Source: a virus
Length of the DNA stretch: 36,340 nt
Virus record (IMG/VR): IMGVR_UViG_3300042509_000399
Coordinates: 1 to 36,340 of that record
Direction: 5' to 3' (one strand)
The first letter of the stretch is position 1, and each line of letters begins with the position of its first letter. A model generated the notes under the pieces. That model was not told the origin of the DNA. It was given only the letters and a program-made list of their open reading frames with translations, and did not search any database. A program made the position numbers and the translations under genes. Positions 21,016-27,673 of this stretch are shown here, piece by piece.

Positions 21016-21429
21016 ATGAAAGAGCTTATAGATAAGAAGGTGCTAGGTGTGATGGCTAACCCTGACAAGACTTACTGGCGGTTTATCACAGATCAGGGTG
21101 ATGTGGATTACTACTGCTTCGCTGACTGTTGTAGTGACTCTTGGATCAACCACATCAATGGCGTGGACGAGCTGATCGGCGGCACTGTTGCGGACGTGGA
21201 GGACATAGACTTTTACGCACTGCTTAAAGTGGAGCCGGAACCTACCAAACAAGAATCAGACGAAGTGATGTTTCACCGCATCAAGACTGAGAAGGGTATG
21301 TGTACGTTTGAATTCCGTAACTCAAGCAATGGTTACTACGGTGGTTCGCTTGACTACGTTGAACCAGACGATACGCGGGGGTTTAAAGAATTGACCGCAG
21401 ACTTAGCACATATTAAAGAGGACTTTTAA
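21016..21429 (+). CDS. Conserved phage protein (DUF7448-like pattern)
   Basis: 137 residues: MKELIDKKVLGVMANPDKTY, then DYYCFADCCSDSWINHINGV, ELIGGTVADVED and CTFEFRNSSNGYYGGSLDYV. The order CCSDSWI..I.G...LIG..V..VE followed by F.FRN.SNGYYGGSL fits a small phage domain I associate with DUF7448; the family name is from memory. The ATG at 21016 follows GTGAG, and an in-frame ATG at 21001 overlaps the previous gene. No enzymatic role is known. Confidence 0.7.
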   Translation: MKELIDKKVLGVMANPDKTYWRFITDQGDVDYYCFADCCSDSWINHINGVDELIGGTVADVEDIDFYALLKVEPEPTKQESDEVMFHRIKTEKGMCTFEFRNSSNGYYGGSLDYVEPDDTRGFKELTADLAHIKEDF

Positions 21430-21442
21430 CTGTGGAGGATGT

Positions 21443-21823
21443 ATGGGGTACAGAAGCGACGTGGTAGCAGCGTTCTATGTGAAAGATAAGAAGCATCTGC
21501 CTGTGCTAAAGCTGTGGATGCAAGAAAACTTTCCTATGAGCGACTTTGATAACGCACTGGAATGGTTTGATCGTGGCGTGATCTTCAAAGACTACAACAC
21601 CAAGTGGTACGACGATTACGAGGATGTGAAAGCTTTTAACACAGCAGTGGAAAAGTATAACGGGCTGGTGCACATGAGCGCACCGGAGGGCGATGACCCA
21701 CCTATGTTTTCTTACGAGTACGTGCGCATAGGTGAGAGCTACGATGACGTTGATACTCAATACGACGGTGATGCGTGTGAGTTCATTCTAGGTGTGCATC
21801 GGCAAATAACCGTGGAGGTGTGA
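21443..21823 (+). CDS. Conserved hypothetical phage protein (MGYRSDV family)
   Basis: 126 residues starting MGYRSDVVAAFYVKDKKHLP. It is acidic and aromatic-rich (NALEWFDRGVIFKDYNTKWY; EYVRIGESYDDVDTQYDGD), with an alternating alpha/beta pattern. The MGYRSDV.A.FY start recurs in phage proteins without known function. GTGGAGG lies seven bases before the ATG. It ends one base before the next gene. Confidence 0.75.
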   Translation: MGYRSDVVAAFYVKDKKHLPVLKLWMQENFPMSDFDNALEWFDRGVIFKDYNTKWYDDYEDVKAFNTAVEKYNGLVHMSAPEGDDPPMFSYEYVRIGESYDDVDTQYDGDACEFILGVHRQITVEV

Positions 21824-21824
21824 G

Positions 21825-22133
21825 ATGACTATAGATAAGCAAGCGCAAGAAACATTCAACGTGTGGAAAGAGCGGATTGTGCGTGAAGGTGGCGCATTCT
21901 GGAAGCACGGCAACTTAACTGACGAAGATGAGGATGCGTGGCTACGAGGTTACTTCTTGGGTGTTGAGCACAGACTCGAAGGTAGACACGACGCTGGCCC
22001 TAGCGACCAGCAGTTGTGGGACTACGGCGAAGACATGGAGTATTTTGGTAGCGACACCGTGCCTAGCGAGATGATGGGTAAGTGCCATGCAGCGGGTTAC
22101 ACGGCGGGTTACAGACTAACAAGATGGAGCTAA
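21825..22133 (+). CDS. Hypothetical acidic protein
   Basis: 102 residues: MTIDKQAQETFNVWKERIVR, WLRGYFLGVEHRLEGRHDAG and YTAGYRLTRWS. The pattern WLRGYFLG...L and the Gly-Tyr-rich end could form a small helical fold. GGAGG precedes the ATG by six bases. Followed four bases later by a 38-residue membrane protein. Not recognised. Confidence 0.65.
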   Translation: MTIDKQAQETFNVWKERIVREGGAFWKHGNLTDEDEDAWLRGYFLGVEHRLEGRHDAGPSDQQLWDYGEDMEYFGSDTVPSEMMGKCHAAGYTAGYRLTRWS

Positions 22134-22137
22134 CACT

Positions 22138-22254
22138 ATGGACAATGAAGAATGGCTTGTTTTAGCAGCAGCAATACTCGGTGCAGTCATGGGCTGCGTT
22201 CTCGGTGCAACCTTGATGATTATCTTTGGAGATGCGTATGTATGGAAGTCTTAA
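22138..22254 (+). CDS. Small membrane protein (38 residues)
   Basis: MDNEEWLVLAAAILGAVMGC continuing VLGATLMIIFGDAYVWKS: an acidic N-terminus followed by one long hydrophobic, Gly/Ala-rich helix (about residues 7-31) with small-residue packing motifs. GGAG lies about nine bases upstream. It overlaps the next gene by 17 bases. One of several tiny membrane proteins in this arm; function unknown. Confidence 0.6.
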   Translation: MDNEEWLVLAAAILGAVMGCVLGATLMIIFGDAYVWKS

Positions 22255-23245
22255 GAACACGGGGATTCCGTCGCTTCGTGATTACAAAGAAGCACTAGCC
22301 CACTGGAACAGCATCAAGCCTATTCGTGGCAGGACTAATGACGAGCGTCCGATTGGTGCGCGGCGTAAGAACTACATGCAGATTTTCCAAGACGCAGCGG
22401 GGAACATGGTGTGCAAGCTATACAACACCAACGTGATTACGTTCTATCCAGATAACAAAGTTAGGTTACACGTGCCAGAGCAATGGCGCACCAGTACTAC
22501 GGCTAGTTTCATCAAAGACGTGCTCGGGTGGCATCGTGTGTACACAGGTGTGTACGACCATGACGTGTGCTTAGGGATCAAGGGGGATGACGCAAGGCAG
22601 ATTCGGATCGGGGAGAACACCATGCTAGAGGTGGCTCATGATGGCTCATTTAAGTTGGTTAGTAATGACAACGTAGGTGTAATGCTCTCAGTGGATCGAA
22701 GCAAGATGAACGCCGTTCGTAAGTCGGTAGCTCCGTTTATGAAGTTTGCAACAGGGGCTATCAAGCTGCGCGAAGCTGAGTTTCAGACTGACTTCATGGT
22801 GGACATGATGAGTTACCTAGCTGACAACGCGAACGTAGGCATACAAAGCGTCGAGCGGAACTGGCACGAGCGGGTCAAGTGGACGCTGGTAGTCCCTGAT
22901 CAACAGCGTTGGTGGAAGCGAGGTGATGCGGAGGAAAGCCGCCGGTTGCATACATTCTTTCTTGACCGAGTGCGTAACGGTGACACGGGAGATTGGAACC
23001 ACATGCTGAACTGGGCAGCTGCGTCGTTTGGGCATTTGCGAACGGGGAGGTTCGGCGACCCTAACAAGTACCGCATGACGGTAGAAGTATTTAACACAGG
23101 CATGAGTGAGTTACTACTAGCAGCGCATCCCGAGGTGTTTGTTCAACGTAACGAGACACGCGAGAAAGTGGAACGCAACCGCTATCGTAAGTACATGCCA
23201 TTCGTAGAACTAACTAACAAGGAGAAAAGCAATGATGCAAATTAA
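22238..23245 (+). CDS. Conserved phage protein of unknown function (MYGSL family)
   Basis: 335 residues: MYGSLKNTGIPSLRDYKEAL, KPIRGRTNDERPIGARRKNY, VCKLYNTNVITFYPDNKVRL and a large C-terminal domain (AAASFGHLRTGRFGDPNKYR). The N-terminal MYGSL.NTG..S.R.Y and PIRGR...RP.GARR blocks recur in proteobacterial phages without an assigned role. The ATG at 22238 is preferred since GGAG sits six bases upstream; ATG 22232 has no spacing. Positive charge and aromatics could suit nucleic-acid binding (inference). Confidence 0.75.
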   Translation: MYGSLKNTGIPSLRDYKEALAHWNSIKPIRGRTNDERPIGARRKNYMQIFQDAAGNMVCKLYNTNVITFYPDNKVRLHVPEQWRTSTTASFIKDVLGWHRVYTGVYDHDVCLGIKGDDARQIRIGENTMLEVAHDGSFKLVSNDNVGVMLSVDRSKMNAVRKSVAPFMKFATGAIKLREAEFQTDFMVDMMSYLADNANVGIQSVERNWHERVKWTLVVPDQQRWWKRGDAEESRRLHTFFLDRVRNGDTGDWNHMLNWAAASFGHLRTGRFGDPNKYRMTVEVFNTGMSELLLAAHPEVFVQRNETREKVERNRYRKYMPFVELTNKEKSNDAN

Positions 23246-24080
23246 CGACGGCACAGCACCACCTAACATTGTTATAGATAGCAACGTGCACCTACCGGCG
23301 GGAGAGAGGTTGGTGTTACCTGCTTCTTTGGAGTTTATTCCGAAGGCGGCGCTTATCTTCCCGCGATGGACTTTCGAGATCGTTCGCGCTAATGACGTTA
23401 GCAAACCGCACCACGGTAAGTTCTACGTAGCTAAGCGCATCGTGGTTAAGGATGAGCGTAGCACTCTACTAGGTCGCATTGAGTGTCAGGCTTGGGGTGC
23501 GCAGGGGGTAGATGCGTACTTCTCGAATGATCGAATCAGCCGTGCCGCTGAGCGTGGGGATTGCAAGCGAACATCAAAGCCGGACGTAGCGATAAAGATA
23601 CTAAAGAAGTGGTTCACACAGCCGCCAGTATCTGAGATCGCTGAGGTTGCATACGAGAAAGTAGCCCGTGACTACATGAGTCGAGTGTCATCTATTACAC
23701 GTGCGTACAGGGACAACGTGCATGACGTAATGGAGGGGCTAGAGAAATATGTAATGGACAACATCGATGAGTACTGGAACAAGATACACCCAAACCACGT
23801 CCCTCGGTTTACTTTAGAACAACTAAAGGTAGCGAAGCAGGATATGGAAATCGCTGGTTCGATGGATGCCCAGAAATTCTTGACAGTAGTTATTCACGAT
23901 GGTAAATATATCGTTCGCACGCCTAATGGTGGACATCAAGTAATGCTGCACGAGGACTTATCTGAACACATGCGCAGATCGATAGGCTTACTAAAGCTGG
24001 TAGAGCCTAGCCAGTTTGTCGGGGGCGCAGGGTTCAAAGGTAGGGACGACGTGTACTTTGTATCTAACTCACAAGCATAA
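23232..24080 (+). CDS. Hypothetical protein
   Basis: 282 residues: MMQINDGTAPPNIVIDSNVH, IFPRWTFEIVRANDVSKPHH, a helical middle (YEKVARDYMSRVSSITRAYR) and a C-terminal part with VIHDGKYIVRTPNGGHQVML. AAGGAG precedes the ATG, which overlaps the previous gene by 14 bases. Palindrome site 15 lies near its start and codes PNIV. I recognise no family. It is expressed with the 335-residue gene before it. Confidence 0.7.
   Translation: MMQINDGTAPPNIVIDSNVHLPAGERLVLPASLEFIPKAALIFPRWTFEIVRANDVSKPHHGKFYVAKRIVVKDERSTLLGRIECQAWGAQGVDAYFSNDRISRAAERGDCKRTSKPDVAIKILKKWFTQPPVSEIAEVAYEKVARDYMSRVSSITRAYRDNVHDVMEGLEKYVMDNIDEYWNKIHPNHVPRFTLEQLKVAKQDMEIAGSMDAQKFLTVVIHDGKYIVRTPNGGHQVMLHEDLSEHMRRSIGLLKLVEPSQFVGGAGFKGRDDVYFVSNSQA
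23263..23275 (-). repeat. 13-bp palindrome site 15 (inside gene, one mismatch)
   Basis: CTAACATTGTTAT, 31 bases after the start of the 23232 gene; codes PNIV. Confidence 0.7.
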
Positions 24081-24085
24081 ACATA

Positions 24086-24334
24086 ATGAGCATACTAAAA
24101 CGCAACCCGCAGGGCAGACCGAAGTTGAACGATCACCCACTCCTCGACCACTTGATAGCGAAGGGGTGGGCAGAGAACGATAGGGGTATCGCCATATTGT
24201 TGGGGCTTAGCCCGTCTACGGTTAGTAAAGTGCGCAGTGGAATTAGAGTTGCGACAAGCGACTTTATCCTCGCTGTGCATGACGCTACCCGCATGCCTAT
24301 CAAAGAGATACGGAGGTTAGCCTATGAGATATGA
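24086..24334 (+). CDS. Small helix-turn-helix regulator
   Basis: 82 residues: MSILKRNPQGRPKLNDHPLL, then DHLIAKGWAENDRGIAILLG, LSPSTVSKVRSGIRVATSDF and AVHDATRMPIKEIRRLAYEI. GIAILLGLSPSTVSKVRSG is a clear helix-turn-helix, and the tail MPIKEIRRL resembles the end of phage Cro/YdaS-like domains. It is a candidate transcription regulator and possible binder of the dispersed palindromes. It has no clear ribosome site and follows the previous stop by five bases. Confidence 0.72.
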   Translation: MSILKRNPQGRPKLNDHPLLDHLIAKGWAENDRGIAILLGLSPSTVSKVRSGIRVATSDFILAVHDATRMPIKEIRRLAYEI

Positions 24335-24485
24335 GGTCTACGACGAGGACGGGAAGTTATTCCGCAAGTTCTGGACTAAAGAAGAAGCACAAAGATTTTT
24401 GCAGCAAGGCTGGAAGTTAGTAACCAAGGCTAAGCAAATAGAAACTAAACCTAACATTGTTAGTCATGGAGAAGCACGATGGTAA
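24324..24485 (+). CDS. Small basic protein (53 residues)
   Basis: MRYEVYDEDGKLFRKFWTKE, then EAQRFLQQGWKLVTKAKQIE and TKPNIVSHGEARW. The strand-then-helix pattern (YEVYDEDGKLFRKF.T.EEA..F) looks like a small folded domain. CGGAGG precedes the ATG at 24324, which overlaps the HTH gene by 11 bases. Palindrome site 16 codes the PNIVS near the end. The stop overlaps the next gene's start region. Function unknown. Confidence 0.6.
   Translation: MRYEVYDEDGKLFRKFWTKEEAQRFLQQGWKLVTKAKQIETKPNIVSHGEARW
24451..24463 (-). repeat. 13-bp palindrome site 16 (gene end, upstream of next start)
   Basis: CTAACATTGTTAG, exact; 16 bases before the ATG at 24479 and beside its GGAG ribosome site. Confidence 0.9.
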
Positions 24486-24679
24486 TTGCAAGAAAAGCTG
24501 AACGGTTTGCGAATGCGTTATTAGAGATGCCGATGCGCGAGAACGACCTAGAGATAGCAGCACTACTGAAAGACTTAACTAAGGTCTACGAAGCCGCATT
24601 TGACATGGTCTATGCAGACACGCACGAGCAAAGCAAAAAAGCTTACCTTGCTATGTTCAAACTAATAAAAGGAGAATGA
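24479..24679 (+). CDS. Small helical protein
   Basis: 66 residues: MVIARKAERFANALLEMPMR, then ENDLEIAALLKDLTKVYEAA and SKKAYLAMFKLIKGE. All-helical amphipathic pattern, no motif. GGAGAAGC precedes the ATG. It ends one base before the next gene. Not recognised. Confidence 0.6.
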   Translation: MVIARKAERFANALLEMPMRENDLEIAALLKDLTKVYEAAFDMVYADTHEQSKKAYLAMFKLIKGE

Positions 24680-24680
24680 C

Positions 24681-24887
24681 ATGAGTGATGGAATCGACTA
24701 CCGCCGTGAGATCAAAGCGTTCATTGCAGCTAACAGCGAGATGCTAGGCGGCATTACAAGCGTGGTCACACGCACAGGCGAGAACATAGACCTGAACAAC
24801 ATGACAGACGAGCAAGCTAAACGTGCTGCTGAGACGCTGTTCATCATAGGTATGCCAACGAGACTTGGCGCGTTAGCTAAGCGGTAG
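24681..24887 (+). CDS. Small early protein
   Basis: 68 residues: MSDGIDYRREIKAFIAANSE, MLGGITSVVTRTGENIDLNN and MTDEQAKRAAETLFIIGMPT. AAAGGAG precedes the ATG by seven bases. Mixed helix/strand; no known family. It lies between the HTH gene and the zinc-ribbon protein. Confidence 0.6.
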   Translation: MSDGIDYRREIKAFIAANSEMLGGITSVVTRTGENIDLNNMTDEQAKRAAETLFIIGMPTRLGALAKR

Positions 24888-24896
24888 GGGGAAACA

Positions 24897-25052
24897 GTGG
24901 ATACGAAGTTTTGCACAAGCTGCCAAGCGACGAGATCGACTGAAGGTGGGGAGAACAGGGTCACACGCGGCGTGACGCGGTGGATATGCCGACCATGTCT
25001 GGAGCGCAAGGCTGTCAGCATCTACCGCAATGTAAGTAAGGAGAAGCGATGA
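24897..25052 (+). CDS. Small zinc-ribbon protein (GTG start)
   Basis: 51 residues, MDTKFCTSCQATRSTEGGEN, then basic sequence with WICRPCLERK. Two C-x2-C pairs (CTSC near residue 6 and CRPC near 31) form a classic zinc ribbon; many phages encode such KFC..CQ proteins of unknown role. The GTG at 24897 has AGGGGGAAACA upstream, and the stop overlaps the next start as ATGA, both supporting the gene. Confidence 0.68.
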   Translation: MDTKFCTSCQATRSTEGGENRVTRGVTRWICRPCLERKAVSIYRNVSKEKR

Positions 25053-25375
25053 GAAAAGCTAAGCCTCCTAGCGAAGAACACATAGCCGAGAGCCAAAGAC
25101 TCCATGCGATATGGAAGGAAAAAACAACGCTAAGTCAAACCCAGTTTGGTAAACAGTATGCCCTCGGAATTCAGTCTTACGTACACCAGTGTTTAACGGG
25201 TAAAACAATTTTGACATTGAAAGCCGGTATCGCTTTTGCAAGGCATCTAAATTGCCACCTTTCGGAGTTCAGTCCAAGACTCGACGATGAACTGGCAAAG
25301 CTTGTGGATTTTGATAATGAGCAGAAAGCCTTGTTAGTGACTAACAGACTATTTAGCAAGCGAGGTGCGCCGTGA
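25049..25375 (+). CDS. Cro/CI-type (XRE) HTH regulator, truncated repressor form
   Basis: 108 residues. After a basic N-terminus, KTTLSQTQFGKQYALGIQSY and VHQCLTGKTILTLKAGIAFA match the phage CI-type HTH domain (SQ..FG..Y..G.QS.V...L.GK..L....AI.FA), ending LSEFSPRL. There is no C-terminal LexA-like peptidase domain, so it would not be cleaved through RecA. It is a prime candidate for binding the 13-bp palindromes or the TTGACATTGTCAA operators. AAGGAG precedes the ATG at 25049. Regulation of its own gene is not evident. Confidence 0.78.
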   Translation: MRKAKPPSEEHIAESQRLHAIWKEKTTLSQTQFGKQYALGIQSYVHQCLTGKTILTLKAGIAFARHLNCHLSEFSPRLDDELAKLVDFDNEQKALLVTNRLFSKRGAP

Positions 25376-25557
25376 CTACATTTGTTCTGGCTTGGGTGTT
25401 GGTGACATTTGATTCATTTAACTCTGGTATGCAGTATTCACCACCGCTTCACACGCTAGAGGATTGCAAGCGGCTTCAAGAAGTAAGAAAACAACTCAAG
25501 ATAGATGGGCGCGATCAATGTGTGCAGTTGAACGTAATGAGAGGAGCGCAGCGATGA
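25372..25557 (+). CDS. Small protein with N-terminal membrane/signal segment
   Basis: 61 residues from a GTG at 25372 that overlaps the HTH stop (GTGA). MTTFVLAWVLVTFDSFNSGM is hydrophobic for about 12 residues, then THLEDC-like sequence TLEDCKRLQEVRKQ and a second Cys (DQCVQL). A hydrophobic N-terminus plus two Cys suggests a membrane-anchored or periplasmic peptide with a possible disulfide. Similar short proteins exist in phages, with unknown function. Confidence 0.58.
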   Translation: MTTFVLAWVLVTFDSFNSGMQYSPPLHTLEDCKRLQEVRKQLKIDGRDQCVQLNVMRGAQR

Positions 25558-25964
25558 TCACACTAACCCGCGAGGAAGCGCAGCAGGTGCTGGATGCGTT
25601 GGAAAAAATTATCCAAGGATGTAACGACGTTGAACGCGATGAGCATATACACAAAGACGGTAAAGATGTAGCGAGACTAGTGCGAATTGATTGTCGAGAA
25701 CCAGCAGAAACTCTTCGCGCCCGACTCGCACAGCCTGAACCGGAGCCGCAAGAGGCAATAGCCAAATGGATAAAAACAAACACTGAACACAGAGAGTGGT
25801 ACATCTGCCCTAAGTGTAGCTATCAAGCGCCACGATTTAAAGATGAATGGCAGGGGCTGACGGATGAGGAACTGAAAGAAATTTGCAGGCAAGACGGTCT
25901 CATTTTCAAGCCATTAAAGTTTTATCGCGCCATCGAAGCCAAGCTGAAGGAGAAGAACACATGA
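25554..25964 (+). CDS. Unknown early protein with CPKC motif
   Basis: 136 residues: MITLTREEAQQVLDALEKII, a helical acidic body, then LRARLAQPEPEPQEAIAKWI, REWYICPKCSYQAPRFKDEW and RAIEAKLKEKNT. The first 75 residues resemble phage LT..EA..VLDALE...-type helical domains followed by a RLAQPEPEP linker. The CPKC pair alone is not a full zinc site. GAGGAGCG precedes the ATG at 25554, which overlaps the previous stop. Confidence 0.65.
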   Translation: MITLTREEAQQVLDALEKIIQGCNDVERDEHIHKDGKDVARLVRIDCREPAETLRARLAQPEPEPQEAIAKWIKTNTEHREWYICPKCSYQAPRFKDEWQGLTDEELKEICRQDGLIFKPLKFYRAIEAKLKEKNT

Positions 25965-26185
25965 AAGCGTTTCCAAACGTAACGAACGAGAAGGGCATGG
26001 ACTTGCGCGATTACTTTGCAGCTAAGGCGATGCAAGCAATACTGTCGTCGGGTAAGTGGGGCCCCGCAACAGCGGATAAACTGCATTACGACGACGACCA
26101 CGAAAGTAATTTGCACACCGCAACGTGTTTAGCTGAAGGTGCTTATGAAATGGCGGATGCAATGTTAGCCGCGAGGGGGTTTTGA
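25961..26185 (+). CDS. Small early protein
   Basis: 74 residues: MKAFPNVTNEKGMDLRDYFA, AKAMQAILSSGKWGPATADK and a C-terminal TCLAEGAYEMADAMLAARGF. The GMDLRDYFAAKAMQA...A..AY.MADAMLAAR arrangement is a familiar small phage-protein pattern with no known function. AAGGAG precedes the ATG, and the stop of the previous gene overlaps as ATGA. Confidence 0.72.
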   Translation: MKAFPNVTNEKGMDLRDYFAAKAMQAILSSGKWGPATADKLHYDDDHESNLHTATCLAEGAYEMADAMLAARGF

Positions 26186-26190
26186 TGAAC

Positions 26191-26203
26191 CTAACAATGT
26201 TAT
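26191..26203 (+). repeat. 13-bp palindrome site 17 (before start codon, one mismatch)
   Basis: CTAACAATGTTAT; its last A-T overlaps the start codon of the gene at 26202. Confidence 0.75.
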
Positions 26204-26567
26204 GTCTACTGAAATAAAAGTAAGACGAGGGCGGGGGCTCGGTAAAAAGCCTCGGCATGCACTCACGAGCATACGCATACCGGTATATGTTCTTGAGTAT
26301 TTCAAAGAGAACTTCGACAACAGCACGTCCAAGATGCGCGAGGTTCTTGAACTTTATGTAGCTACCAAAGGAGAAATGTATGGCAAGAGTAACAGCGAAA
26401 GCTTACATCATCAGAAACCCGAACGCCTCGGCAGCGGAGATCGTCAGGGCAACAGGAGTGACCAAGGCGACAGCCTACAAACAGAAGTGGATACTCAAGA
26501 AACAACTTGCGAGTGGTGTGGACTTGTCATCCCTGAAGGTGCGGCGTGGTCGCCCACGCAAAAATAA
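26202..26567 (+). CDS. Possible ribbon-helix-helix-like protein with long out-of-frame overlap
   Basis: 121 residues. The first 60 (MSTEIKVRRGRGLGKKPRHA, LTSIRIPVYVLEYFKENFDN, STSKMREVLELYVATKG) look like a genuine basic DNA-binding protein with a strand-helix-helix pattern. The remainder (KSNSESLHHQKPERLGSGDR...) is the +1 frame of the DUF3310 gene starting at 26380 and looks like read-through. The overlap is 188 bases. The start touches palindrome site 17, and no clear ribosome site is present. Confidence 0.55.
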   Translation: MSTEIKVRRGRGLGKKPRHALTSIRIPVYVLEYFKENFDNSTSKMREVLELYVATKGEMYGKSNSESLHHQKPERLGSGDRQGNRSDQGDSLQTEVDTQETTCEWCGLVIPEGAAWSPTQK

Positions 26568-26862
26568 GCTTATTGACCTAAGCAAAGCAGGCTCACCGCT
26601 TAACACCCCTGACCCAAGGATGCCTAACTTCACCCCGAAGCATGATCTTGTCAACCACCCTGCGCACTACACCGATGGCGGCATTGAGGTTATTGACTTT
26701 ATTGAAGCTAAGCGCCTTGGATACCATCTGGGTAACGTAGTAAAATATATCTGCCGCGCCGGTAAGAAAGGCACTAACAACGGCTTGGAAGATTTGCGCA
26801 AAGCACAATGGTATTTGAAACGCGCCATTGAACGCAACGAAGTCTACCCATCTAATAAATAG
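26380..26862 (+). CDS. HTH plus DUF3310 (T7 gp1.7-like) protein
   Basis: 160 residues. The N-terminal part MARVTAKAYIIRNPNASAAE with IVRATGVTKATAYKQKW is a helix-turn-helix, followed by a basic linker (VRRGRPRKNK). The C-terminal domain, HPAHYTDGGIEVIDFIEAKR, HLGNVVKYICRAGKKGTN and LEDLRKAQWYLKRAIE, is DUF3310, the domain of T7 gp1.7, which has nucleotide kinase activity. So the protein may combine nucleotide metabolism and DNA binding. AAGGAG precedes the ATG at 26380. It ends just before a terminator. Confidence 0.85.
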   Translation: MARVTAKAYIIRNPNASAAEIVRATGVTKATAYKQKWILKKQLASGVDLSSLKVRRGRPRKNKLIDLSKAGSPLNTPDPRMPNFTPKHDLVNHPAHYTDGGIEVIDFIEAKRLGYHLGNVVKYICRAGKKGTNNGLEDLRKAQWYLKRAIERNEVYPSNK

Positions 26863-26882
26863 CAGCCCCCCGCTGACTTTTG

Positions 26883-26909
26883 GCACGGCTAACCCCCGTG
26901 CTTTTTTTT
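26883..26909 (+). terminator. Rho-independent terminator
   Basis: GCACGG-CTAACCC-CCGTGC stem-loop (26883-26901) followed by eight T (26902-26909), 20 bases after the DUF3310 stop. It closes the regulator operon; a new promoter starts 22 bases later. Confidence 0.88.
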
Positions 26910-26930
26910 CGTCTTTTTGTTTCAACCCCC

Positions 26931-26958
26931 TTGACAAAGTCAAACATGCCTGTAAACT
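26931..26958 (+). promoter_or_regulatory. Promoter with operator-like -35, drives replication block
   Basis: TTGACA (26931-26936), a 16-base spacer and TAAACT (26953-26958). The -35 is part of TTGACAAAGTCAA (26931-26943), a variant of the TTGACATTGTCAA operator with the same arms TTGAC/GTCAA. The expected start coincides with the ATG at 26965, so the mRNA would be leaderless or nearly so. Confidence 0.7.
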
Positions 26959-26964
26959 CAGTGC

Positions 26965-27261
26965 ATGGCCTCTACACCCGAAGCAAAAGTTAAACTCAGC
27001 GTCGTTAAACTGCTCAAGCAGTACGGCGTCTATTTCTTCTTCCCCGCTACGCACGGCTACGGACGCTCAGGCGTACCGGACATAGTCTGCTGCATCAAAG
27101 GCAAGTTCTTAGCTATTGAGTGCAAGGCTGGCAAGAACGAACCTACAGCGTTGCAACAGCGCGAGATTCTACAAATACAACAATCAGGCGGCATGGCAAT
27201 GGTGGTCAAGGAAGACCTAACATTGTTAGAGTTTTTATTAAAGGAGCTAACTTATGAGTGA
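26965..27261 (+). CDS. VRR-NUC domain nuclease
   Basis: 98 residues: MASTPEAKVKLSVVKLLKQY, GVYFFFPATHGYGRSGVPDI, VCCIKGKFLAIECKAGKNEP, TALQQREILQIQQSGGMAMV. GVPDI, FLAIECKAG and the T..Q..EI..IQ..GG order are the VRR-NUC fold: PD-(D/E)XK-type residues D in GVPD, E and K in IECK. Stand-alone phage VRR-NUC proteins can resolve branched DNA such as Holliday junctions. It has no ribosome site and starts at the predicted transcript start. Palindrome site 18 lies near its end. Confidence 0.88.
   Translation: MASTPEAKVKLSVVKLLKQYGVYFFFPATHGYGRSGVPDIVCCIKGKFLAIECKAGKNEPTALQQREILQIQQSGGMAMVVKEDLTLLEFLLKELTYE
27217..27229 (-). repeat. 13-bp palindrome site 18 (end of VRR-NUC gene)
   Basis: CTAACATTGTTAG, exact; codes LTLLE at the nuclease C-terminus. 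Confidence 0.88.
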
Positions 27262-27673
27262 AGAATTTTCTGCGGGTGTGCGCATAGTGTTAGAACGCGC
27301 TAAGTCTAACCCAGAAGAGATGGGCGAAGAGTTTGGTAAGTGGTCGCAGCTGAGAGAAGCAATCTTTGAGTGTAAAGAACGTGGCATACGCAATGCGTGG
27401 ACGCGAGGTTTTACCGAGGAAGAGATTGATGCGCTGTACGACTCGTTTTGTAGTTGCCACCGCAAGACATTTGATGACTGGGTGATGCAGCAGGTGCTAA
27501 CTGAAGACAGCACGGAAGAACGGCAAGTGAGGGAAGCACGGATGCTAACCGCAAACGTGAAGACTCGCATGAAAGGCGTAGATCGGCACGGTACGTGGGA
27601 TAACGTAACAAACCAAATGTCGAATACGTCGCTAGGAAATTTAGTGCACGGGTTAAATCAAGGACGTAAATGA
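27254..27673 (+). CDS. Hypothetical protein before DNA polymerase
   Basis: 139 residues: MSEEFSAGVRIVLERAKSNP, EEMGEEFGKWSQLREAIFEC, YDSFCSCHRKTFDDWVMQQV and a basic end (LGNLVHGLNQGRK). FS.GV.IVLER...NPEEF-type starts occur in phage proteins of unknown function in replication modules. AAAGGAG precedes the ATG at 27254, which overlaps VRR-NUC; the stop overlaps the polymerase start. A replication accessory role is inferred only from position. Confidence 0.7.
   Translation: MSEEFSAGVRIVLERAKSNPEEMGEEFGKWSQLREAIFECKERGIRNAWTRGFTEEEIDALYDSFCSCHRKTFDDWVMQQVLTEDSTEERQVREARMLTANVKTRMKGVDRHGTWDNVTNQMSNTSLGNLVHGLNQGRK

Noticed and set aside
23883-23912. TTGACA with TAAATA 17 bases away inside the 23232 gene
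   Set aside because: The -10 match is poor, there is no operator palindrome and it lies in the middle of a coding region with no gene start close by.
25331-25346. GTTAG-TGA-CTAAC inverted repeat inside the XRE regulator gene
   Set aside because: It has the half-sites of the dispersed palindrome in reversed order with a different centre, so it was not counted as a site; it may be chance.
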